A stretch of DNA of 64,000 nt from DATFVJ01 sp963727015 (GTDB taxonomy: Bacteria > Actinomycetota > Actinomycetes > Streptosporangiales > Streptosporangiaceae), in assembly GCA_963727015.1 (NCBI GenBank), contig CAVSEV010000016.1, positions 186,001 to 250,000 on the forward strand. The letters are read 5' to 3'. A program made the position numbers and the translations under genes. This document shows, piece after piece, positions 8,009 through 16,484 of this stretch; within the stretch, counting starts at the first letter, position 1, and each line of letters begins with the position of its first letter. Under the pieces are notes generated by a model. The model searched no databases and was not told the origin of the DNA. It saw only the letters and a list, made by a program, of their open reading frames with translations.

Positions 8009-10222
8009 TCAGGAAGTCTCGTCCTCTCCGTCGGGGTCTGCCCCTCTGCTCAAAGCGGCACGGCCTTCCCTGACGCCACGTTGGAAGCCTGCAAACCGCT
8101 CTCTTGTCGCAGCGGCCGACCTGGCTGGCGCCGGAGCCGTGCTTGGGGCCGTGCCAGGGACAAGATTCGCCCGCGGTACGCGCCTGGGCAGACCAGCAGG
8201 CGTCAGGCCGCCGGAGTACGGTGTGGGCACTGTTTCGGCGGCACGCCAGCCCTCATCCGCGGGCGAAGACCAGGTGCGGGCGACGTAGTCCGCACTGCCG
8301 GACCCGCCGTGCGCACTGTGCCCTCGCCGGAACCAATCTGACTCCACTGCCTCGAATATGGGCAGCCGGTTCCCATCTGCGAGACTCTCCGCGGACGGGA
8401 CGATCACCCCGCCGTTGGCCGAGCCCGTTCCCCAGCTATGGGTCGCCGGAACGCCCAACGGCGTTTCGGGACGCCTGCGGGGTTCTGTCTCGGCCCTGCC
8501 GGCACTGGCGGCACTGGCGGCACTGGCGGCGGCTGGCAGCGCTCCGGCAGCGGAAGGCTCCCCCGCCCCGGCCGCCCGCTCCGGACCCGCCTGGAACGCG
8601 GGAATCGGGCCCGTCGCTGTCCACGCCGCTCCAGGCCACATGCCCGCCGCCCCGGCCACACGGCCCGGTCCAAGTGGCAGCTCGTGTGCGTCCACCCGCG
8701 CTGGTGCGACCTCCGGGGTCCTCGGAGCGCTCACTTCCTGCGCCGCGATGGCCCGGTCGGCGTGGCCGGGCGCCGCGAAGCCCTGCTCAGCCAATCCAGC
8801 CCCGGGCCTGGCTGTGTCGAAGCCGCCCAAGCCCGGCCACGCCGCCGGATTCTCGTGAGTGATCACTTGGCTAGGCAGCAAGACCAGGGCGGTGAGGCCG
8901 CCGGACGCCGCAGGACGCAGCTGGACCCTGATGCCATGCCGTGCGGCGAGCCTGCCTACTACGAACAGGCCCATGCGGCGGGAGACGGCAACGTCCACCA
9001 TGGGCGGGTTCTCCAACTGCCAGTTCGCGTTTGCCATCTCTTCCGCAGCCATGCCGACGCCGTGGTCAGCGATGTCGAGCAGGACTCCGCCACTGGCCAC
9101 CAGACGCCCGACAATGGTGACTGGCGTATCTGGAGGAGACAAGGAGGTCGCGTTTTCGGCAAGCTCGGCGAGCAAATGAACCACGTCATTGACGGCCGCC
9201 GCGCGTACCGCAATACCCGGATCAACTTTCAGCCTGACGCGCTCGTACTCTTCGATCTCGGATACCGCCGCCCTGAGCACATCCACCAGGGCCACCGGCT
9301 GATTTCCCCTCCTGGACAAGTCGTGGCCCGCGAGCACCAGAAGGTTCTCCGAGTTGCGGCGCATCCGGGTGGCCAGGTGGTCCATCTGGAACAGGTTCGC
9401 AAGTCGTTCCGCGTCCTGCTCGCCCTGCTCAAGATCATCAATCTGGCGGATCAGCCGTTCCACCAGCGACTGGCTGCGGCGGGACAGGTTCACGAACATC
9501 GCGTTGACGTTCCCTCGGAGCGCCGCCTCATTGGCAGCCAGCCGCAGCGCCTCCCTGTGCACCTGGTCAAAGGCGCGCGCGACCTCGCCAATCTCGTCGG
9601 GGGAATGGACATCGACGGGTTCCACGTCCAGCGATACGCCCTCGCCGCCGGTCTCGCTGATGCGGCGCACTTCCGCTGGCAGCTGCACGTCGGCAACCTC
9701 GAGGGCTCCGGCCCGGAGCTTGCGCAGCTGCTGAAGCATGGACCTGCCGACGATTGCCGTGAAAAACAAAGCCACCGCGAGGATGATGAGCACCACGGCG
9801 CTATCGACGAACACCGACGTGGTTGCCCGGTCGTCTCGCACTGAGGAAGCGACGCGGAGTGCGCCGAGCGCGACGGCGGTGGCGGTCGGGATACTGACGA
9901 GCAGAAAGAGACGCGAGCGCACACCTAAGTTCGTCAGCGCAAGGCGGGAGATCATACGGCCCCCAGCCGGGGTCGCAGCCGGGGCTGCGCCCGCACCGCT
10001 GTGGCCACCGGCCGGCGGATCGACCCCATCAGGCACGCTGCGGGCCGGCTGGGCAGCAGTTACCGCGCTATCGGCCGTTATCCGCCCGGCCGCTTCAGCG
10101 CTGGCACTAGTGTTCGCCACGGCTTGGTCGCGCGGGCGCTCGCCCTGCGTTCTGGAGACATCGATCACAACGAGGATGGGGACCAGCACGACGAGGAGCC
10201 CGAGGAAGACTTCGATCAGCAT
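8009..10222 (-). CDS. Conservon sensor histidine kinase without its usual sensor domain
   Basis: A 737-residue CvnA-like kinase. It has a membrane helix at the extreme N-terminus (MLIEVFLGLLVVLVPILVVI), an Ala/Pro-rich linker, then two helices (LFLLVSIPTATAVALGAL and AVVLIILAVALFFTAIVG) separated by only about 20 residues. A HAMP-like segment follows, then the phosphoacceptor-like region with MDHLATRMRRN. The HATPase domain has the N-box LLAELAENATSLSPP and the G1 box DHGVGM. The last 250 residues are Pro/Ala-rich. In most conservon kinases a nitrate/nitrite-sensing or other extracytoplasmic domain of 200 or more residues separates the two helices; here it is absent. First gene of the conservon operon. 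Confidence 0.9.
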   Translation of the reverse strand: MLIEVFLGLLVVLVPILVVIDVSRTQGERPRDQAVANTSASAEAAGRITADSAVTAAQPARSVPDGVDPPAGGHSGAGAAPAATPAGGRMISRLALTNLGVRSRLFLLVSIPTATAVALGALRVASSVRDDRATTSVFVDSAVVLIILAVALFFTAIVGRSMLQQLRKLRAGALEVADVQLPAEVRRISETGGEGVSLDVEPVDVHSPDEIGEVARAFDQVHREALRLAANEAALRGNVNAMFVNLSRRSQSLVERLIRQIDDLEQGEQDAERLANLFQMDHLATRMRRNSENLLVLAGHDLSRRGNQPVALVDVLRAAVSEIEEYERVRLKVDPGIAVRAAAVNDVVHLLAELAENATSLSPPDTPVTIVGRLVASGGVLLDIADHGVGMAAEEMANANWQLENPPMVDVAVSRRMGLFVVGRLAARHGIRVQLRPAASGGLTALVLLPSQVITHENPAAWPGLGGFDTARPGAGLAEQGFAAPGHADRAIAAQEVSAPRTPEVAPARVDAHELPLGPGRVAGAAGMWPGAAWTATGPIPAFQAGPERAAGAGEPSAAGALPAAASAASAASAGRAETEPRRRPETPLGVPATHSWGTGSANGGVIVPSAESLADGNRLPIFEAVESDWFRRGHSAHGGSGSADYVARTWSSPADEGWRAAETVPTPYSGGLTPAGLPRRVPRANLVPGTAPSTAPAPARSAAATRERFAGFQRGVREGRAALSRGADPDGEDETS

Positions 10223-11065
10223 GCACTCACATCCGGTCGATGGCTGGGGCCATGCGCACGATGCGGCGCGGGGCCTGACGCTGGTGCGGCTCGGTCCCGT
10301 CCCGATCGAGCCGCACAGTCTCGCCGCACGGTCTCACCGGCGTACGGAGCCAGCCCAGCGGCGGAACCCAGATGGCAGCCCTTCCTGGCAACATGCTCTC
10401 CCCCCCGAAGGTGCACGACACGGTGAACCCACGGCGTAACGGGCCAGCGCGTGCTGGTACTCGCGTGGCACGAAAGTCGGTCTTGCGACGATAGCCGGGC
10501 AGCTAGGGGCACCAAGGTATCTTGTCAGGCTGAGACCGTCTTCCCGAACGTCCGATTTTGTGAGGTTAAGTCGCGCTCTAGAAGGCTTCTGCGGCTTGCC
10601 CGGCTTGGTACCGGGTCCGAAGGGGCCCGGTACGTGCGCCCGCTACGCGCTGACCGGGCCGATACGATGAGGGGGGCCGACGGCAGGTGCCGAACGTGAG
10701 CGCGGGCGGATTCCGGGGGCGGGCATGACGAGGCTCACCCGTCCGGCCCGCCAGGCAGGGTGGGCGCGCACCGAGGACGCACTGGCCAGCGTTCACGCTG
10801 GTCAGGCGGCCGGTTGGGACACCGTGGGCCTTATCGGCACCGTGGGCCTTAACGACGCTGCGGGCCTTTCTGGCGCCCGAAGTAACCTCGCCGCTCGTCG
10901 CCGGCATACTCGTGCCGGGCTATGCAGGCCGGCTGGTCACCGGCCGACGATATCCCGTCAATGCCGGGCAAGTAGATCTGACTGATCATCCCTGGTGCTC
11001 CGATGGTCCATCGGGCTGACGCGATGAGCGTGACAACAATCACAAGTACGGAAGGTGATAGCTAG
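10223..11065. other. Long intergenic region between conservon and NB-ARC-like gene
   Basis: About 840 bases with short, GC-driven frames but no recognisable protein on either strand. The left part should hold the conservon promoter. The right end, from about 10965, contains the leader shared with the paralogous gene at 23391 and is listed separately. Confidence 0.5.
10965..11060 (+). promoter_or_regulatory. Leader element shared by the two NB-ARC/TPR genes, copy A
   Basis: This segment repeats in front of the paralogous gene. The word cgggcaagtagat at 10965-10977 matches 23045-23057 exactly. The 23-base stretch at 11016-11038 matches 23103-23125 with one difference, and ggtgata at 11054-11060 matches 23137-23143. 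Order and approximate spacing are kept although the flanks have diverged, which points to a conserved promoter or operator. Confidence 0.75.
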
Positions 11066-11188
11066 ATGATCGCGTCAGACAGCTCCACATGCTGTTTGGA
11101 ATGGTCGCAGCGTCCGGCTGTGCATCCATATCGACCCGCGTGGTCCGCCCCGGCGGCGGTTTCGCAGCTGGATGCCGGCCCCAGGTAG
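11066..11188 (+). CDS. Possible 40-residue leader peptide, copy A
   Basis: An ATG with an upstream GGAAGG opens a 40-residue frame (MIASDSSTCCLEWSQRPAV at its start) ending at TAG 11186-11188, five bases before the GTG of the NB-ARC/TPR gene. The same spot before the paralogue at 23152 opens MISSESLARGPECC, so both begin M-I-x-S-x-S and contain a Cys-Cys pair. This may be a translated leader that couples to the main gene; it could equally be chance in conserved regulatory DNA. Confidence 0.35.
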   Translation: MIASDSSTCCLEWSQRPAVHPYRPAWSAPAAVSQLDAGPR

Positions 11189-11192
11189 CGCC

Positions 11193-13385
11193 GTGGAGAG
11201 CAGAGTGCCGGCCGGAGGGCCGGTGGGCCCGCTGGACGGGCAGGTGGGTAGACCAGTCCGGCTGGGCACGGTGCCTGCGCTTGCCGATGGCTTTATTGCC
11301 AGGTCGGCGCCTGCGCCTGACCTTAGGACGGCGTTGCGTCCTGGCACCACCGCGGCGCTCGTGCCTGCTCAGGCTGCTGCCGGCCGTGCGCGCGACTGGC
11401 TTGCTTCGTGTGGAAAGACTCAGCTTGCCGTGGCATATGCGGAGTCGTTGTGGCAGGCCCGGGAAGTGGACTTACTGATCTGGGTCGTTGCCACGAGCCG
11501 GGCGGCGGTGCTATCGGGCTATGTGGAAGCGGCTGCCGCGGCGATGGGAGCCGACCCTGCGGCTGATGCCGAGTCGGTCGCTGCGCGCTTCCTTAGCTGG
11601 CTCGGCGAGACCAGCCGACCATGGCTCGTGGTACTCGATGATCTCTGCGACGCGGCGGATCTGGAGAAGCTCTGGCCACGGGGGCCTGCCGGCAGGGTCC
11701 TGATGACGACCGCGAACTCCGCGAACCTCTCCGGCGAGTACCTGGCGCAGACCCTCCCGGTAGGTGTTTTCAGTGTTCGCGAATCCCTGAGTTACCTCAG
11801 GGGCCGTCTCACCGCGGACCCTGATCAGCGCCTCGGCGCGATAAACCTTGTCGAGGACCTTGGCTGCCATCCGCTGGCGCTCTCCCAGGCCAGCGTGGTG
11901 ATTGCCGGTTCAAGATTGTCTTGCCAGGATTATCGGAACTATTTCCTGCGCAAGCGGGAGCAGCTGACGGCGGCAGGCGGCGAGCAGCCTGCCGCCGCCG
12001 AGGTCACCTGGAGGATTTCTGTCGAGCTGGCCGACCAGCTGCTACCGGGCGGCGACGCCACGTCCTCGCTGGCACTTGCCGCGCTTCTTGACGGCCATGG
12101 GATTCCAAGTGCGGTCTTCACCACGTCGGCTGCTCGTGGATACCTTGCGGGTGACCGCCTCGGCGACCTCGCGGATCGGGAGCGTGCCCGCAGCGCGTTG
12201 CTGACTTTGGAGCGGGTGGCTTTGCTGACGATCGATCCGGTGGCCACGCGGGCGACGGTCGGTATGAAGCCGGTCATTCAGGCGGCGGTCCGGACGGCAA
12301 TGCCCCGGGGGATGTTCGATCGGGCGGCGAGAGCGGCAGCGGACGCGCTGCTGGAAGTGTGGCCTGAGGATGACCTGCAGGCGTGGCTTGCCGGGGACCT
12401 GCGCAGGTCCGGGGCCAGCCTCCGGCAGGCTGCTGGAGACGAGCTATGTGCAGATGGCTGTCATCCGGTGCTGCTGCGTGCTGGGCGGAGCCTGGAGAGC
12501 GCGCGTCTGACCGGCCCGGCCGTGGCGTACTGGAGGGAGCTCGCCGGGGTGAGCCAACGGGTCCTCGGGCCGAGCCACCCTGACACTCTCATGGTCAGCC
12601 AGCAACTGGCCGACGCGTATCTGGCGGCCGGCCGGGCGGCGGAGGCCTGTCAGTGGTTTCAGTGGATTGTGTCCGACCGAGTCCGTGTCCTCGGGCCGGA
12701 TCATCCCGCTACGATCGCTGCCCGCCGCAGTCTCGGCCATGCTTTGGTGGCCGCGAACCAGCTCCGCGAGGGCCTTACTCTCCTTGAGCGGGCCAACGTG
12801 GATTACGAGCGCGTCCGCGGGCCTGACCACATCGACACGCTAAATGGGCGAGACGAGCTCGCGGCCGCGTACCACGCCGCGGGGCAGTTCCCTAACGCGA
12901 TCCGCCTGTACCAGCGAACGCTAGCCGACCGCGAGCGCATGCAGGGGCCCCAGCATCCCGACACCATGACCACCCGCCAGAAGCTGGCCGACGCCTACTT
13001 GGCTGACAGCAGGTTCAAGGATGCGTTTCGCCACTACAAGCGGGTCCTCGCCCACAGGGAGCGCGTCCTCGGCGCTGACCATATGGACACGATCGCGGCC
13101 CGTGGCAACCTCGGTGCCGCCTACCACGCCGCGGGCCGGATGGCCGCCGCGGTGCAGCTCTACGAGCAGACTTGCGCGGGTTACGAGCGGGTTCTTGGCG
13201 CCGATCACCCGGATACCCTGGCCCGCCGTGCCAATCTGGCGAACGCCTATTACAAAGTGGGCCGGCTGAGCGACGCGATGACGCTGCTGCGAGATACCGT
13301 CGCGCGCTGTGAGCGGGCCCTGCCAGCAGGGGATCCGCTGACGCGGGCCGTGCAAGAGAGCCTGACGAACATCGCAGGCAGATGA
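11193..13385 (+). CDS. NB-ARC-like ATPase with TPR repeats, paralogue A
   Basis: A 730-residue STAND-type protein. An N-terminal segment is followed by a nucleotide-binding region: ASCGKTQLA for Walker A and WLVVLDDLCDAADL for Walker B, then LGCHPLALSQA, the GxP-like helper motif of NB-ARC proteins. From about residue 430 there are five to six kinesin-light-chain-like tetratricopeptide repeats of 42 residues marked by VLGPDHPDT-like turns. The Walker A glycine five residues before GKT is a tryptophan, so ATP binding may be impaired. The GTG at 11193 is preferred to the ATG at 11172 because it aligns with the start of the paralogue at 23391 and follows AGGTAG. Role unknown: signalling, regulation or defence. 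Confidence 0.85.
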   Translation: MESRVPAGGPVGPLDGQVGRPVRLGTVPALADGFIARSAPAPDLRTALRPGTTAALVPAQAAAGRARDWLASCGKTQLAVAYAESLWQAREVDLLIWVVATSRAAVLSGYVEAAAAAMGADPAADAESVAARFLSWLGETSRPWLVVLDDLCDAADLEKLWPRGPAGRVLMTTANSANLSGEYLAQTLPVGVFSVRESLSYLRGRLTADPDQRLGAINLVEDLGCHPLALSQASVVIAGSRLSCQDYRNYFLRKREQLTAAGGEQPAAAEVTWRISVELADQLLPGGDATSSLALAALLDGHGIPSAVFTTSAARGYLAGDRLGDLADRERARSALLTLERVALLTIDPVATRATVGMKPVIQAAVRTAMPRGMFDRAARAAADALLEVWPEDDLQAWLAGDLRRSGASLRQAAGDELCADGCHPVLLRAGRSLESARLTGPAVAYWRELAGVSQRVLGPSHPDTLMVSQQLADAYLAAGRAAEACQWFQWIVSDRVRVLGPDHPATIAARRSLGHALVAANQLREGLTLLERANVDYERVRGPDHIDTLNGRDELAAAYHAAGQFPNAIRLYQRTLADRERMQGPQHPDTMTTRQKLADAYLADSRFKDAFRHYKRVLAHRERVLGADHMDTIAARGNLGAAYHAAGRMAAAVQLYEQTCAGYERVLGADHPDTLARRANLANAYYKVGRLSDAMTLLRDTVARCERALPAGDPLTRAVQESLTNIAGR

Positions 13386-13705
13386 CACCCTTTCGGCACG
13401 CCCCGGCATGTCAGGGCTGCTTCCCACGGTCGGCGGCGCCACCCGCGCGCGTGGTCGTGAGCGCAACGCGCTGATCCTTTCACCACGCGACTCAGGCCGA
13501 GCCAAAACTACCAATACTTGCATCCTGCCCGGATTGGGACCAGAACTACGCAAGAAGAAGCAGGGGCGGCAGTGATATGCGGATTGTCACTATCTTCAGC
13601 AGGTACTTTGCCTTGACGTCCAGGCAAGATCCGCTACAGTCGCACAGTATGCCCGGAATGGGCGACGAAGCACCGATAAGTACGTCGATGAGACGGAGGA
13701 TCCCG
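13386..13705. other. Intergenic region before the permease
   Basis: 320 bases without a supported gene. The permease frame is open from 13577, but the ATG at 13706 with GGAGG upstream is a much better start. The sequence around 13590-13650 is lower in GC and could hold the permease promoter. Confidence 0.4.
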
Positions 13706-15271
13706 ATGGCGCAGGACGCAACGGACCTGACCCCATCGGTTCACGCCGTGCATACGGCGGCGGCCAGCGAGGAACGGAGGAAGTTCCGCCGGAGTGTGGG
13801 GCGCATGGACACCGCGTTCCTCATGCTCGCCGCGATCATCGTTCTGGACACGCTCGGCGCGGTGTCGAGTTACGGTGCTCAGTCATTCACTTGGCTCGTC
13901 GTCATGCTGGTCTTCTTTCTGCTCCCTTATGGCCTGCTCACAGCGGAACTTGGCAGCGCCTTCCCCGAGGAAGGTGGCCCATACGTCTGGACCAAGCTCG
14001 CGTTTGGCCGGCTCCCAGCCGCAGTGGTTGCCGTCATGTACTGGGTGGACAATCCCATCTGGCTGGCGGGCACGCTGTCAATCACGGCTATGGCCACGTT
14101 CAGCACGTTCTTCGTCAATCTGTCGCTGGGCTGGCAGTACGTCTTTGGCCTCATCTTCGTCTGGGCCGGCATCGCGTCGGTCATCATGGCCCTGAAATTC
14201 GGCAAGTGGGTGGCCACCGTGGGCGCGGTGGTCCGTGTGGTGCTGATGGCCTTCTTCACGCTCACGGTCGTGATCTACGCGATTCAGCACGGCGTGCACG
14301 GTTTCGGCGCCGGGGCGTTCACGCCCACCTGGGCCGTCTTCCTGGCGGCGGCGCCCATCCTGATTTTCGACCTGGAGGGCTTTGAGCTGCCAAGCAGCGC
14401 ATCTGAGGAATTGAGGAATCCGCGCAAGGATGTGCCCTTCGCCGTGCTGCGCTCCGGGATTGGCACCGTGCTGTTCTACGGCCTGCCCATCCTTGCGATC
14501 TTAGTGGTGCTTCCTGCCTCTAAGCTCTCCAGCGTCAGCGGCTTTGTCGACGCGATGAAAACGGTCTTCGTCGTCTATGGTGGGCACCAGGCTAGCTCGG
14601 GCGTCGTCCTCACCGGCGCTGGCAAGGTGCTCGCGGACATCGGTGCCATTGGCGTGATCTTCGGCCTGCTTTCTTCCGGCGTTGTGTGGCTAATCGGATC
14701 TGACCGCACGCAGGCGGTCGCGGGGTTCGACGGAGCAGCGCCGAGATGGCTCGGGCACTTCTCGAAGCGTCTCGGCACGCCGATCGCTGTTAACCTGCTC
14801 TCGGGCGTGGTGTCGACCGTTGTTCTCGTCCTAGCGCTACAGCTGACGAGCGGCAACACGGCGAAATATTTCAGCGCTACCTTGGCGCTCGTCATCTCCA
14901 TGGTGACGATCACCTATGTGCTGATTTTCCCGGCAGTGATCAAGCTGCGGTATAAGTATCCCGACGTCCCCCGTCCGTACCGGATACCTGGCGGGACGGC
15001 CGGGCTATGGGTCGTCGGGATCCTGACTACCGCCTGGGCGGCCTTCACCACCGTTGCGGTGATCTACCCCGGCATCGGCACGGCATCGCCCGATTCCTCG
15101 CTGCCGACCGGGTTCGCGGGGCAGCGCCTGCAATACGAGCTGTCACAGATCATTCCGCTCGTGGTGATGGTGCTCATCGGGGTTCTTTTCTACTTCCTCG
15201 GCCGGCGTACCCGGCAGCAGAGTGCCATATCTCCAGTCGCACCCGCCGCCGTGGAATCGCCACAAGAGTGA
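13706..15271 (+). CDS. APC-superfamily amino acid/amine permease
   Basis: A 521-residue membrane protein with about 12 hydrophobic helices. The APC pattern shows in the first helix (MLAAIIVLDTLGAVSSYGAQ) and in ELGSAFPEEGGPYVWTKLAFG between helices 2 and 3, a hallmark of APC transporters. A DLEGFELPSSASEELRNPRKD loop around the middle, in pieces, matches the ASEE-NP-RKD motif of the family. The ATG follows GGAGGATCCCG. It faces the P450/dehydrogenase operon, ending 25 bases from the P450 stop. Given the amine dehydrogenase nearby, an amine or amino acid substrate is likely but not shown. Confidence 0.92.
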   Translation: MAQDATDLTPSVHAVHTAAASEERRKFRRSVGRMDTAFLMLAAIIVLDTLGAVSSYGAQSFTWLVVMLVFFLLPYGLLTAELGSAFPEEGGPYVWTKLAFGRLPAAVVAVMYWVDNPIWLAGTLSITAMATFSTFFVNLSLGWQYVFGLIFVWAGIASVIMALKFGKWVATVGAVVRVVLMAFFTLTVVIYAIQHGVHGFGAGAFTPTWAVFLAAAPILIFDLEGFELPSSASEELRNPRKDVPFAVLRSGIGTVLFYGLPILAILVVLPASKLSSVSGFVDAMKTVFVVYGGHQASSGVVLTGAGKVLADIGAIGVIFGLLSSGVVWLIGSDRTQAVAGFDGAAPRWLGHFSKRLGTPIAVNLLSGVVSTVVLVLALQLTSGNTAKYFSATLALVISMVTITYVLIFPAVIKLRYKYPDVPRPYRIPGGTAGLWVVGILTTAWAAFTTVAVIYPGIGTASPDSSLPTGFAGQRLQYELSQIIPLVVMVLIGVLFYFLGRRTRQQSAISPVAPAAVESPQE

Positions 15272-15296
15272 TCCGCGCTGCCTGTGAGCGGCGCGG

Positions 15297-16484
15297 TCAG
15301 GCGTCCCAGATGACGGGCAGCCGCTTGGCAGCGCGAACGGCCCAGCCATGCACGACCGTATCCTTGCGGGGATCCGGTCGCAGGTTAGGCAGCGGGCTGA
15401 ACATCTCCTCGATCATGACCTGTTCCAGCTGGCGGGCGACGAAATGGCCGAGGCAGAAATGCAGCCCGTAACCAAAGGCGGCATGGCTGCGCCTCGGCCG
15501 GTCCAGGTCGAATAGATCAGGCTCGCCGTAGCGAGCCTCGTCGCGGTTAGCCGAGCCGAGGACCAGGGCGACCTCGGTCCCGGCGGGGAAGTGCACACCG
15601 CCGAGGGAGACATCGGCGGCCGTGAGTTTCTCGGTCATGCCGAACGGAGCCAACCATCGCAGGCCCTCATCCACGGCCGCAGCAGACCAGGCCCGCGGGT
15701 CCGCCGCGAGCCGCGCCGCCTGGTCTGGGCGAGTGAACAGCCCATGCAGCGTGTTCGCAGCAGCGTGGGCGGGTTCCTGGAACCCGCCGACGATCATGAC
15801 GCCAGTGTCGCCGATGATCTCGTCAAGGCTGCGGGTCGTCCCCTGGGGCATGCCGTCATGGAGCATGTGGGACAGCGTGCTGCCGTCGGGATCCGCGGCC
15901 AGCCGCTCGAGCCGTGTCCCCAGGTAGGCGGCGACCTCGGCCTTGATGGACTTGCCGTGCTCGGCGACTTCGCTGCTCCTGCCGAAATCGACGAGATAGG
16001 CGGCATAGCCATGGAACCAGCGGACAAGGGTGTCGTCGTCAACGTCGGTGAATCCGAGCACATCACCAATGGCGCGCATGCTGATCCGCTCCAGGATATC
16101 GGCGTTCGCGTCCGCCTCCCCGCGGTCGCGAATCTCGTCAATGTATTTGGCGGCGGTGGGGCGGAGCAGCCTGTCGCGGTATCCGCTTACCGCACGGGGA
16201 CGGAAACGGGCGTTCAGTGGGCCGCGATGGGCGAGGTGCTCGGCACCGGTGAGACTCATCACATTCGGGTTGCCGTAGACGGCGTGGAAGACGTCCCTGG
16301 TCGGCCCGAAAACGTCGTTGTTCTTCCCGGCCTCATCGCACAGGTCCCAGGTGGTGATCAAGACGCGTCCGGTTTCCGGCACGTAGGCAATGGGGTGGTG
16401 GCTGCGCATCCATTTGTAGGTCGGGTACGGGTCGTCCTCGAGAACCTCCAGGGCGACGTCATGGATGATGAAGATTGCTGTCAC
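15297..16484 (-). CDS. Cytochrome P450 with atypical I-helix
   Basis: A 395-residue class I-type P450. The haem loop is FGYGLHFCLGHFVARQLEQ and the ExxR motif is EGLR. In the I-helix, where the acid-threonine pair normally reads A/G-G-x-E/D-T, this protein has GGFQEPAHA, so proline replaces the oxygen-activating threonine. The GTG at 16484, behind GGAGGGCAGGC, is chosen; the frame extends upstream inside the dehydrogenase gene without P450 similarity. The start lies 26 bases inside the end of the amine-dehydrogenase-like gene, indicating coupled translation, so the two enzymes probably act on the same compound. Confidence 0.92.
   Translation of the reverse strand: MTAIFIIHDVALEVLEDDPYPTYKWMRSHHPIAYVPETGRVLITTWDLCDEAGKNNDVFGPTRDVFHAVYGNPNVMSLTGAEHLAHRGPLNARFRPRAVSGYRDRLLRPTAAKYIDEIRDRGEADANADILERISMRAIGDVLGFTDVDDDTLVRWFHGYAAYLVDFGRSSEVAEHGKSIKAEVAAYLGTRLERLAADPDGSTLSHMLHDGMPQGTTRSLDEIIGDTGVMIVGGFQEPAHAAANTLHGLFTRPDQAARLAADPRAWSAAAVDEGLRWLAPFGMTEKLTAADVSLGGVHFPAGTEVALVLGSANRDEARYGEPDLFDLDRPRRSHAAFGYGLHFCLGHFVARQLEQVMIEEMFSPLPNLRPDPRKDTVVHGWAVRAAKRLPVIWDA

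Noticed and set aside
8438..9844. Large plus-strand frame within the conservon kinase
   Set aside because: Antisense to a well-supported histidine kinase; no protein family visible.
10849..11043. Minus-strand small frames with ISQIYLP at both NB-ARC leaders
   Set aside because: Both leaders give similar minus-strand text, but this follows from the conserved DNA block; there is no ribosome site and the remaining residues do not agree.
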